Shown: positions 56,869 through 64,000 of the stretch, piece after piece | Position numbering within the stretch: position 1 is the stretch's first letter | Layout: every line of letters starts with the position of its first letter | From: Gordonia hongkongensis | Lineage (GTDB): Bacteria; Actinomycetota; Actinomycetes; Mycobacteriales; Mycobacteriaceae | Direction: 5' to 3' | Length of the DNA: 64,000 nt | Assembly (NCBI RefSeq): GCF_023078355.1 | Contig: NZ_CP095552.1 | Coordinates: 4,402,001-4,466,000, forward strand | Position numbers and translations under genes: made by a program | The notes under the pieces: model-generated | Told to the model about the DNA's origin: nothing | Databases searched by the model: none | What the model saw: the letters and a program-made list of their open reading frames with translations, nothing else

Positions 56869-57038
56869 GCCGGCCATTCGGTGCCCGACCCGTCCCGGAT
56901 GGGCGGAGGTCCAGCGCGACCGTGCTGCATTGATTGCGCGCTCGTAGCCGTCTTAGTTTGAACACCCTAGCCAGCGAGCGTTCGCCGCACCTCCGCCTAG
57001 TACTTCAACCGATTTGTAGTCCGTGATGCCCCGGCGGG

Positions 57039-57119
57039 TCAGTTTCCGATCCGGCCTTCGCACAGGCCCGTGGCGCCGACGTTTTCGATCGCCGCCAGGT
57101 CCACGAAACCGCTGATGAC
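57039..57119 (-). pseudogene. Possible 3' remnant of a lost gene
   Basis: On the minus strand a short open stretch reads VISGFVDLAAIENVGATGL then CEGRIGN and stops at 57039. It looks like the protein end of a normal gene but has no start codon or upstream part, since the sequence before it is already the promoter and 5' end of the kinase gene. The kinase may have replaced the rest of this gene. The gap 56869-57162 holds nothing else I can support. The family is not recognised. Confidence 0.3.
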
Positions 57120-57162
57120 CCCCTCTATTAGGATTCGCGCATGACGAACCCGAGGAGCCACG

Positions 57163-58917
57163 ATGGCGCTTGATGACGGCGAATTCGGTCGCTATCGAAT
57201 CGTGGCCAAGATCGGCCAGGGCGGAATGGGCCAGGTCTTTCGGGCCTTCGACACCCTCACCAACCGTGAGGTTGCGCTGAAAGTCCTCCCCTCGGAGTTC
57301 GCTGACAACACCGAGTTTCGGACCCGGTTTCAGCGTGAGGCGGACTTGGTAGCCGGACTTCGCGAACCGCACATCGTTCCGATCCATGGATTCGGCGAGA
57401 TTGAGGGCCGCCTGTTCCTCGATATGCGGCTCATTGACGGCGTCGATGCGCGCTCCATGCTCGAGTCTCAGGGTCCCATGAGTCCTGAGCGCGCGATCGG
57501 GATCATTGATCAAGTGGCCGCCGCCCTCGACGCCGCGCATTCTGTCGGACTGGAGCACCGCGACGTCAAGCCCGAAAACATACTCGTCGCCCACCGTGAT
57601 TTTGTGTATCTGATCGACTTCGGTATTGCCCGCGCAGTCAACGAGACAGGCTTGACCCGCACTGGCCTGGCCGTCGGAACCTTCGCGTACATGGCACCCG
57701 AGCGCTTCGGTGGCAACTCAGACCATAGGTCTGACGTCTACGCACTAACCTGCGTTCTGTACGAATTGCTCACCGGCGCTGCGCCATTTCCCGGCAACAG
57801 CATGGAGCAACTGATCGCCGCGCACCTGCACGAATCGCCACCCAAGCCGACGGAGCGGCAGCCGTCTTTGCCTGCATCAATCAACAATGTCATCTCACAC
57901 GGAATGGCAAAGGCACCCGATCTACGGTACCGCTCTGCTGGAGAACTGGCCGATGCCGCCCGTCAGGCCCTGACGGGAAGCGTAGGTACGCCGTCCGGTG
58001 ACGGACTGGCACCTGCGACAGTGCTGTCGGGAGAAGTAGCTAGCGAGCGTCTGAGTCCCGTAGCGCACGATCTCTCCCACGCTGCCCCAGTCGAGGTAGC
58101 TTCCAAACGCCGTTCCAAGCCCCGCCATTGGCTAATCGGTGGCGTCGGTGTCGTCGTTCTTGTCGTTATCGCTCTCGCTGTCGGTTTAGTCGTAACGCGC
58201 ACCGAAGCCGGGAGCCCGTCAGCGCCGGAAGCATCCATTCTCGGCGAGAATGGAGGCGCCTCACACGATGGCTCGGAGGGTCCGCCTGCGCCTGGAGGGG
58301 CAAGTCAGACAGCACAAGATGTCGAGATCGCTGGCTTCACGCAGGTTGGTACCGACGTGTCGGTGCGTCTCCGGAACCCAAATAGGGACCTCGGACTTAT
58401 CCGGACCCCGTTCGAGGCGACGCTGCTCGGCGAATCCGGGGAGATACTTGCCACAGTCGGTCAGGGCGGACTCCCCGGCGCAATCGTCAACACCATCTAT
58501 CAGCTGCCACCGGGCGGCGAATACGGTATCAGCGTGGCAGCGCCCGGGAACTCGAAAGTTGCGTCAGTCGAAGTCGTGACGTTGGGAACGTGGCATGAGT
58601 GGCCTTCGATTAGCCCTCCGGAAGTAACCGTCAAAGGCGCCGCAATCGCCGATCAGTCCTCTACCTACGGCCCCGGCGTGACAGGCCGAATTACGCTGGA
58701 TGGTGGCGTCCCGAGCAACATCGTGGTCATGGCCTACGTGCGTACCCCAAAGGGAACAGTCGTCAGCAACGTGATCGTCGACTGCGTCAAGGCCGCACAG
58801 CCGCGAGCGTTCCAGACCCACAGTTTCTCGCAGGTCAGCGGTCCGTTCGCGCTCGAAAAAGTACTCGCCTATCCAACGGCCGTAGAGGGAGTTGAGCCTT
58901 CCTATAAGGCCTGTTAG
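57163..58917 (+). CDS. Transmembrane Ser/Thr protein kinase, PknB-like
   Basis: A 584-residue receptor-type kinase. The kinase domain (about 8-270) has GQGGMG at 18-23, the ATP lysine Lys40 (VALKVL), the catalytic loop HRDVKPENIL with Asp134, the DFG motif at 152-154 and APERF. A juxtamembrane linker follows, then one helix at 323-345. The external part is about 240 residues, low in charge and likely beta-rich, with no PASTA repeats. The extracellular sensor has no family I recognise. The gene is visibly less GC-rich than its neighbours, with more codons such as ATT, TTG and GCA, which suggests more recent acquisition. It ends inside the 5' flank of the P450 gene. Confidence 0.9.
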   Translation: MALDDGEFGRYRIVAKIGQGGMGQVFRAFDTLTNREVALKVLPSEFADNTEFRTRFQREADLVAGLREPHIVPIHGFGEIEGRLFLDMRLIDGVDARSMLESQGPMSPERAIGIIDQVAAALDAAHSVGLEHRDVKPENILVAHRDFVYLIDFGIARAVNETGLTRTGLAVGTFAYMAPERFGGNSDHRSDVYALTCVLYELLTGAAPFPGNSMEQLIAAHLHESPPKPTERQPSLPASINNVISHGMAKAPDLRYRSAGELADAARQALTGSVGTPSGDGLAPATVLSGEVASERLSPVAHDLSHAAPVEVASKRRSKPRHWLIGGVGVVVLVVIALAVGLVVTRTEAGSPSAPEASILGENGGASHDGSEGPPAPGGASQTAQDVEIAGFTQVGTDVSVRLRNPNRDLGLIRTPFEATLLGESGEILATVGQGGLPGAIVNTIYQLPPGGEYGISVAAPGNSKVASVEVVTLGTWHEWPSISPPEVTVKGAAIADQSSTYGPGVTGRITLDGGVPSNIVVMAYVRTPKGTVVSNVIVDCVKAAQPRAFQTHSFSQVSGPFALEKVLAYPTAVEGVEPSYKAC

Positions 58918-59017
58918 CGACGCTCATCACGCTGTGTTCGCCAATGTGCCGATCTGGACCACGCTGATATCGGACACTCGGAGCGACACGCACCCCTTGA
59001 CGGAAGGACTCGCGCCG

Positions 59018-60277
59018 GTGCCGACAAGCAGCACGAGCATGACCGACGACGCCGCCAACGTCTTCGCCGACGCCAAGGCCTACGCCGACGAGCCGCGACT
59101 GCACGCCGCGATGGCCCACCTGCGGGCACACAATCCGGTACCGCGTGTCGACCACGGCCCCTACCGGCCGTTCTTCGCGATCACCAAGCACGCCGACATC
59201 ATGGACATCGAGCGCGACAACAACCTGTGGCTGAGCGAACCGCGTCCGGTGTTGACCACCGCCGCCGCCGACGATGTGGCACGTGCTCAGCTGGAGTCCG
59301 GTGCCGGACTGCGCACCCTGATCCACATGGACGACCCGCACCACCGCAAGGTCCGCGCCATCGGCGCCGACTGGTTTCGTCCGAAAGCCCTGCGCGACCT
59401 ACAGACCCGCGTCGACGAGCTCGCGAAGCGCTACGTCGACAGGATGCGCGACATCGGACCCGAGTGCGACTTCGTCGAGGAGATCGCGGTCGGCTTCCCG
59501 CTGTATGTGATCCTGTCGCTGCTGGGCCTCCCCGAGGAGGACTTCCCGCGGATGCATCAGCTCACGCAGGAGTTGTTCGGCGCCGACGACGTCGAATACC
59601 GGCGCGGAGCAACGCTCGAGGAGCGGATGGCGACACTGCTGGACTTCTTCGCCTACTTCAGCGAACTCACCGCATCACGCCGCGCGCACCCCACGGACGA
59701 CCTGGCGTCCGCCATCGCCAACGGCCTCATCGACGGCGAGCCCCTGTCCGACGTCGACACCGCGTCGTACTACGTGATCGTGGCCAGCGCCGGGCACGAC
59801 ACCACCAAGGACGCCATCTCCGGCGGCCTCCGGGCGCTGATCGAGAACCCCGGTGAACTCGAACGACTTCGACGCGAGCCCGAACTCGTGGGGACCGCGG
59901 TCGAGGAGATGATCCGGTGGACCACACCGGTCAAGGAGTTCATGCGCACCGCTGCCGAGGACACCTCGGTGCGCGGTGTGCCCATCGCCAAGGGCGAATC
60001 CGTTTATCTCGCCTACACTTCGGGCAATCGGGACGAAGACGTCTTCGACGACCCGTTCACCTTCGACATCGGCCGGTTCCCCAACAAGCATCTGTCGTTC
60101 GGCTACGGCGTCCACTTCTGTCTCGGCGCCGCTCTGGCCCGGATGGAGATGCGGAGCTTCTTCGCCGAACTGATCCCGCGGCTCGACTCCATCGAACTGG
60201 CCGGGACGCCAGAACTGGCCGCAACAGTGTTCGTCGGCGGTCTCAAACACCTGCCGATCCGGTATTCACTGCGCTGA
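59018..60277 (+). CDS. Cytochrome P450
   Basis: A soluble P450 of about 419 residues. Motifs are in order: the I-helix AGHDTTKDAI with the oxygen-activating acid-Thr pair, the K-helix ExxR in EEMIRW, and the heme loop FGYGVHFCLGAALARME with Cys368. The sequence resembles mycobacterial CYPs acting on terpenoid or steroid-like substrates. I choose GTG 59018, with GGAAGGA 9 bases upstream; ATG 59039 is the alternative. A start at 58892 would overlap the kinase gene and read non-conserved sequence. No ferredoxin gene is next to it, so the redox partner is elsewhere. Confidence 0.9.
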   Translation: MPTSSTSMTDDAANVFADAKAYADEPRLHAAMAHLRAHNPVPRVDHGPYRPFFAITKHADIMDIERDNNLWLSEPRPVLTTAAADDVARAQLESGAGLRTLIHMDDPHHRKVRAIGADWFRPKALRDLQTRVDELAKRYVDRMRDIGPECDFVEEIAVGFPLYVILSLLGLPEEDFPRMHQLTQELFGADDVEYRRGATLEERMATLLDFFAYFSELTASRRAHPTDDLASAIANGLIDGEPLSDVDTASYYVIVASAGHDTTKDAISGGLRALIENPGELERLRREPELVGTAVEEMIRWTTPVKEFMRTAAEDTSVRGVPIAKGESVYLAYTSGNRDEDVFDDPFTFDIGRFPNKHLSFGYGVHFCLGAALARMEMRSFFAELIPRLDSIELAGTPELAATVFVGGLKHLPIRYSLR

Positions 60278-60301
60278 CGCCGATCTAGTTCGAGGACCCC
60301 G

Positions 60302-61079
60302 TCAGGTCTCGACAGTCAGATCGACCCGCTCGTCGTAGAAGCAGATGAGGTCCCGGACGGGCTCGGCGTCGGTGAGCGGATCGGTGTAGGTCCATGCCAC
60401 GTCGGGAATGACCTCGTCGCCGACGACGGCCGACCAGTAGGTCGCCTCGCCCTTGTACGCGCACACCGTGACGGTGTCCGACGGCACGAGCAGATCCATC
60501 CGGACGTCCTCGCGCGGCAGATAGTGTCGGGGCGGCAGATGGGTTTCGAGCAGCAGGGTCGGGCGTCGGCTGTCCGCCAGGACCGAACCACCCACCGTCA
60601 CCACCACATGTCTGCCGGTGTCGAGGCAGTCGATGCGCTGGAACGGATCGTGCGGATGACCGATCGCCGTCTGCTCCTCTTCGCGCCACTCGTCGAAGGC
60701 CGCCCAGTCCAGCAGGACGTGGCCCGCGAGATCGGCATCGTCCGGACGGAACGCGGCGCCGGCCAGCGTCCGTTCGCCGGCCGCGATGTCGCAGGTCGTA
60801 CCGGGCGTCGTGTGCACGTCGAAGGGATCGACCGGTGTGAGTATCGGCCCGTGATCGTCGGCGGCGTCGACTGCCTGCGCATCGCTCAGCGGCGCAACGA
60901 CATCGGAGACGGGCACCGCGTAGCAGCCGACCACCCGGTAGGGCTCCCACACCTGGATGGCCCTCGCGGAGTCAACGACGACTTCTCCGTCGACCAGCGC
61001 GCGCACCCGTCGCCGCATGTCCGCCCAGCGCAGTGAACCCAGCTGGGACATCGTGAACTCATCCATCGATGTGGCCATG
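60302..61079 (-). CDS. DUF427 domain protein
   Basis: A 258-residue soluble protein with two DUF427-like halves: VRALVDGEVVVDSARAIQVWE in the first and VVVTVGGSVLADSRRPTLLLE in the second. The second half continues with LPPRHYLPREDVRMDLL, VTVCAYKGEATYWSAVVG and VAWTYTDPLTDAEPVRDLICFYDERVDL. DUF427 is a small beta-rich domain of unknown function, common in actinobacteria. Start at ATG 61079 removes a longer N-terminal extension that lacks the family pattern. It is convergent with the P450 gene. Confidence 0.85.
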
Positions 61080-61280
61080 TGACCGATGGTCCTCCGGTTA
61101 TGCCGCGCGCGCCAGGCCACATCGGGCTTTTCGCAGTTCGCCGGTGGTGCTTGGTCAACCGTTCGGTGGGTAGCGGAAATTTCGTCCACCTCAGCTCCGT
61201 GGAAGGGCAATGTGCCCTTCGGCCATCGTCAGCGGGACGAGAATTTCGGAGCCGACGCTCCCCCAGTACGGTGCGACGTC

Positions 61281-61805
61281 ATGGGCGGGGACAAACGGCG
61301 CACGATTGCGGGTCCGAAGCAGATCGCGTGGATGGCAGCAGTCGCGGTGGGGTCCGCGCTCTTCTCCGGAATGCTCCGCGCGTGCATGTGGCTCGGCGAT
61401 CGGATGCTGCCCGAAGCCGGTCTGATCTACGGCTTCATCGTCGGGATGGTCGCGACACTGGTGCTGTGGCCGAAGGTGCTGTGGGTCGTGTGGCGCGCGC
61501 GATGGGCCCACCTGCGGAACGTCGGCCGACGGGCGTCAGGAGCGGTCGTACGGAACGAGATGCGAAGAGACCACCGACGATTCGTCGACCGGTTCCGCCT
61601 CACGCTGACTGTAGACCTCGACCACCCGGTCACCGGCGAAGCCCGACGGGTGCGCAAGGAGTTTGTGGTCATCGCGCCACGAAAAGCGCAGCTCGAGTCG
61701 TTGCAGTCGCGTCTGCCCGAAGGCGGAACGGTTCCGCTGCTGGTCAACGGGACGTCGGCCGCGATCGACGTGCCCGACCGTCCATCGTGGGCGGACATCT
61801 GGTGA
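61281..61805 (+). CDS. Hypothetical membrane protein
   Basis: A 174-residue protein. Two helices lie at about 15-37 (IAWMAAVAVGSALFSGML) and 45-65 (LIYGFIVGMVATLVLW). A basic cytoplasmic domain follows, with strand-like sequence in FRLTLTVDLDHPVTGEARRV and VPLLVNGTSAAIDVPDRPSW at the end. ATG 61281 (MGGDKRRT) is preferred over longer frames that have no coding look. I recognise no family. Confidence 0.65.
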   Translation: MGGDKRRTIAGPKQIAWMAAVAVGSALFSGMLRACMWLGDRMLPEAGLIYGFIVGMVATLVLWPKVLWVVWRARWAHLRNVGRRASGAVVRNEMRRDHRRFVDRFRLTLTVDLDHPVTGEARRVRKEFVVIAPRKAQLESLQSRLPEGGTVPLLVNGTSAAIDVPDRPSWADIW

Positions 61806-61892
61806 CGACGGCGGGAACCCGCCCCGGCGCAGTAACCGCTTCGAGACGCGAAGGCACCGCTCGACGAAACCCCGTGGTGCGACGATGAGCAG

Positions 61893-62447
61893 ATGACCAG
61901 CCCGTCGGACCTCGACCCCACCAGACCCGGGTCCGGCGACGCCGCGTGGAATCACGCCCAGCGCGACGAAACGGAAACCCAACGCCTGGATCGCAACTGG
62001 AATTCGCTGCTGCAAGAGCTGCGGGTCGTGCAGACCGGCGTGCAGATCCTCACCGGATTCCTACTCACGCTGCCCTTCCATGACGGTTTCGAAGAGCTCG
62101 GCGGCACGTTGCGAGTGATCTACCTGATCACGGTGTCGTGTGCCGTGGGCGCCGCGATCCTCCTGGCGGCGCCCGTGGCGCTGCACCGGGCCCTGTTCCG
62201 TCAGCACCAGCTCGCGCTGATCGTCACCTACGCGCATTACCTGGCTTTCGCCGGCCTCACCCTGCTCGGCCTGGCGCTGTCCGGTGCGGTCACCGTCGTC
62301 TTCGGAGCGACCGCCGGACCGGTTCCGTCGGCGATCGCGGGCATCGTCACCCTCGTGACGTTCTCCCTCGCGTGGCTGATCGTGCCGCTGTGGCTCCGCG
62401 CAGTGACCGGCGCGCGGGATGACTCCGTCGACGAACCCCGCCGTTGA
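61893..62447 (+). CDS. DUF6328 family membrane protein
   Basis: A 184-residue protein. The signature LLQELRVVQTGVQILTGFLLTLPF is at about 40-62, and four membrane helices follow, with VALHRALFRQHQLALIVTYAHY between helices 2 and 3. This is the DUF6328 pattern, an actinobacterial four-helix membrane family of unknown function. The 3' end overlaps the MBL-fold gene by 29 bases if that gene starts at 62419. Confidence 0.85.
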   Translation: MTSPSDLDPTRPGSGDAAWNHAQRDETETQRLDRNWNSLLQELRVVQTGVQILTGFLLTLPFHDGFEELGGTLRVIYLITVSCAVGAAILLAAPVALHRALFRQHQLALIVTYAHYLAFAGLTLLGLALSGAVTVVFGATAGPVPSAIAGIVTLVTFSLAWLIVPLWLRAVTGARDDSVDEPRR

Positions 62448-63375
62448 CAGTATTCCCCCGCCGGGGTACGCAGACGACGTGACCCTCGCACCGAGTTTCA
62501 TCGAGAACCGCTACGACGAGGTGACCGTGCTCGCGTCATCGCATGGCGGTGCGTTTCCCTACGGCAACACGGTCGTGGTCCGCGGCTCCGCCGGGACCTT
62601 GGTGGTCGATCCCTCCCTCGAGGTCGACCACGACCCGGTGCAGCCCGACGCGGTGATGATCAGTCACGCACACGAGGACCACATCGCCGGCCTCCGGTAC
62701 TTCTCCGCGGACAAGTTCGCCCATCACGCCGACGTCGACGGCGTGCGATCCCTGCAGGTCCTTCTCGACAACTACGGCCTGACCGACGAGGAGAGGGCCG
62801 GCGTCGATGCCCAGATCGGCGACACCTTCCAGCTGACGTCCGGCTTCCCCGAGGCCGCCGGGGTCGAGGACGGACACGCCTTCGAACTCGGCGGGGTCAC
62901 CGCGACGGTCGTCCACCTGCCCGGGCACACCGCCGGGCATTCCGGCATCCTCGTCGAACCCACGGGCTTTCTCTATCTCGCCGACATCGACCTCACCTCG
63001 TTCGGACCGATGTACGGCGACCTGGGGAGCAGCGTAGACGACTATCTCGCGTCGATTGCGCGAGTACGCGACATCGATGCCCGCTGGTACGGCACCTTCC
63101 ATCAGAAGGGCGTGGTCACCGGCGCCGACGAATTCCGATCACGTCTCGCCGACTACGAGGCCGTCATCCATCGACGCGAGGAACGCCTGCTGGAGTTGCT
63201 GCGCCGCCCACTCACGGTCGAGGGGATCGCCACCGAGCGGCTGGTGTATCGCCCGCATGTCCAGCTGCCCTTCGTCGACGCGGTGGAGAAACGGACAGCC
63301 GAACTCCACCTCGAACGGCTCGTGCGCCACGGCCAGGTCACGCGTTCCGAGGACGGCGTCTACCACCGCTCGTAG
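62419..63375 (+). CDS. MBL-fold metallo-hydrolase
   Basis: A 318-residue metallo-beta-lactamase-fold enzyme. The metal motif SHAHEDHIAG (HxHxDH) is near residue 78, the second histidine is in LPGHTAGHSG, and the bridging Asp is in LYLADIDLTSFGPMYGD. This arrangement holds two metal ions. A C-terminal helical part (from about 220) resembles that of glyoxalase II-like or LACTB2-like proteins. Substrate unknown. ATG 62419 overlaps the previous gene; GTG 62479 (VTLAPSFIENRYDEV) is an equally good start and would shorten it by 20 residues. Confidence 0.85.
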   Translation: MTPSTNPAVDSIPPPGYADDVTLAPSFIENRYDEVTVLASSHGGAFPYGNTVVVRGSAGTLVVDPSLEVDHDPVQPDAVMISHAHEDHIAGLRYFSADKFAHHADVDGVRSLQVLLDNYGLTDEERAGVDAQIGDTFQLTSGFPEAAGVEDGHAFELGGVTATVVHLPGHTAGHSGILVEPTGFLYLADIDLTSFGPMYGDLGSSVDDYLASIARVRDIDARWYGTFHQKGVVTGADEFRSRLADYEAVIHRREERLLELLRRPLTVEGIATERLVYRPHVQLPFVDAVEKRTAELHLERLVRHGQVTRSEDGVYHRS

Positions 63376-63464
63376 GGCGGTCGTGACCCCTCCTGACGTT
63401 TACCGGATGTCCGGTTCGGACACCCTCGGTGTGTCAGCGACACAGCGAGAGTGAGGAGCGAGTA

Positions 63465-64000
63465 GTGCACACCGACACCACCCGCGCAGACACCTGGGAT
63501 TTCGGTCTGGGCAGCGCCATCCCCGACCTCGGAGACCCCGGCGACGTCGAGATCTCGTCGACGGATTTCAGCGACACGTACTACGACACCGAGGACCGGG
63601 ACCTCCTCGCGCACGGCACCACGGTCGTCTACGTCGACGGGGACGAGCGTCCGGCCGGCTGGCGGGTCGTCACCCCCTCCCCCGCTGAGGCCATCACCGA
63701 ACGAATCGATGCCCCCTCGACGGCCGTCCCGCCGACGATTGCCGATGCCCTATGGGGGCTGAGCGGCGGCAAACCGCTTCGCGTCGCGGCGATCGTGCAC
63801 ACGCACCGAACCCGCCACCGCCATCTCGACGCGAACGGTGAGACCGACTACCAGGTGATCGACGACACCGTCTCCGCCACCGCCACCGGCCCGGTCGCCA
63901 CCGCCACGTCCTGGCGCGAGGTCGCGGTGCGCTCCGCGTCGTCGGATGCGGTGCCCAAAGGGGTACGCAAACGGATGGTCGGGGCCGGCGCGCGCCCGGC
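63465..64000 (+). CDS. CYTH domain protein, 3' end outside window
   Basis: An open frame from GTG 63465, with GAGGAGCG about 8 bases upstream, runs off the window after 178 residues. VEISSTDFSDTYYDTEDRDLLAHGTTVV matches the CYTH pattern YYDTPDxxL. GWRVVTP, then AIVHTHRTRHRHLDANGETDYQVIDDTVSA and WREVAVR give further strands of the triphosphate tunnel. In actinobacteria such a domain is often followed by a CHAD domain, which would lie beyond the window. The typical EIE...K charged residues are partly changed (start VEISSTDF), so polyphosphate or triphosphate binding is uncertain. Confidence 0.75.
   Translation, partial: MHTDTTRADTWDFGLGSAIPDLGDPGDVEISSTDFSDTYYDTEDRDLLAHGTTVVYVDGDERPAGWRVVTPSPAEAITERIDAPSTAVPPTIADALWGLSGGKPLRVAAIVHTHRTRHRHLDANGETDYQVIDDTVSATATGPVATATSWREVAVRSASSDAVPKGVRKRMVGAGARP

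Noticed and set aside
57000..57060. tRNA-derived attachment site upstream of the kinase gene
   Set aside because: The sequence does not fold into a convincing tRNA fragment and no integrase is present.

Overview
The window is high-GC DNA with dense, often overlapping genes (ATGA and GTGA junctions are common) and many GTG starts. An F420-type PPOX oxidoreductase, a 13E12/DUF222 HNH protein, a SigK-like sigma factor, monomeric NADP-isocitrate dehydrogenase, a KdpFABC-DE locus, HspR-type HAIR boxes and a GH15 gene next to zwf all point to an actinobacterium of the mycolic-acid group, probably Gordonia or a close relative. That assignment is inference from gene content.

Region 1 (1-11224) is a catabolic island. 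It holds the end of a FAD/Fe-S oxidoreductase, a succinate-semialdehyde-type dehydrogenase, an M24 protein of the ectoine hydrolase (DoeA/EutD) type, a PLP aminotransferase, an M20 deacetylase/peptidase, an MHS transporter, a FadR-type GntR regulator, a DUF3830 protein, an amidase and an Asp/Glu racemase-family enzyme. A second racemase-family gene lies about 11 kb away (21444-22190). Both racemase genes are preceded by the same inverted repeat, ATTGT-N2-ACAAT, so the two loci look like one regulon. The substrate is not proven; a cyclic or acylated amino-acid solute such as ectoine is the best guess.

Region 2 (11922-20899) is a complete Kdp potassium system on the minus strand, with two tiny membrane peptides upstream and a streptomycin-kinase-like gene coupled to its end. 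Region 3 (21052-35289) is mixed: F420-type oxidoreductase, Tag glycosylase, SigK-like sigma factor, Icd, a class III cyclase, small membrane proteins, a DsbA-type protein, an SDR, a GIY-YIG-like protein, a TetR-MFS efflux pair and an alpha/beta hydrolase.

Region 4 (35434-46149) is a full selenocysteine module. FdhA has an in-frame TGA followed at once by a SECIS hairpin, then come fdhB and an NrfD-like subunit, selD, tRNA-Sec (UCA), selA and selB. Dispersed GC-rich repeats have invaded this module: one lies in frame inside fdhB, and an array of four supplies the apparent start of selA.

Region 5 (46352-64000) carries the 13E12 protein, an HxlR regulator divergent from a quinone-type oxidoreductase, ClpB with two HAIR boxes, zwf, GH15, a membrane Ser/Thr kinase, a P450, DUF427 and DUF6328 proteins, an MBL hydrolase and the start of a CYTH protein.

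Four genes (1-639, 27935-28470, 43009-44345, 47999-48999) are each interrupted by what looks like one missing G/C base. This suggests homopolymer undercalls in the assembly at least as strongly as true pseudogenes.
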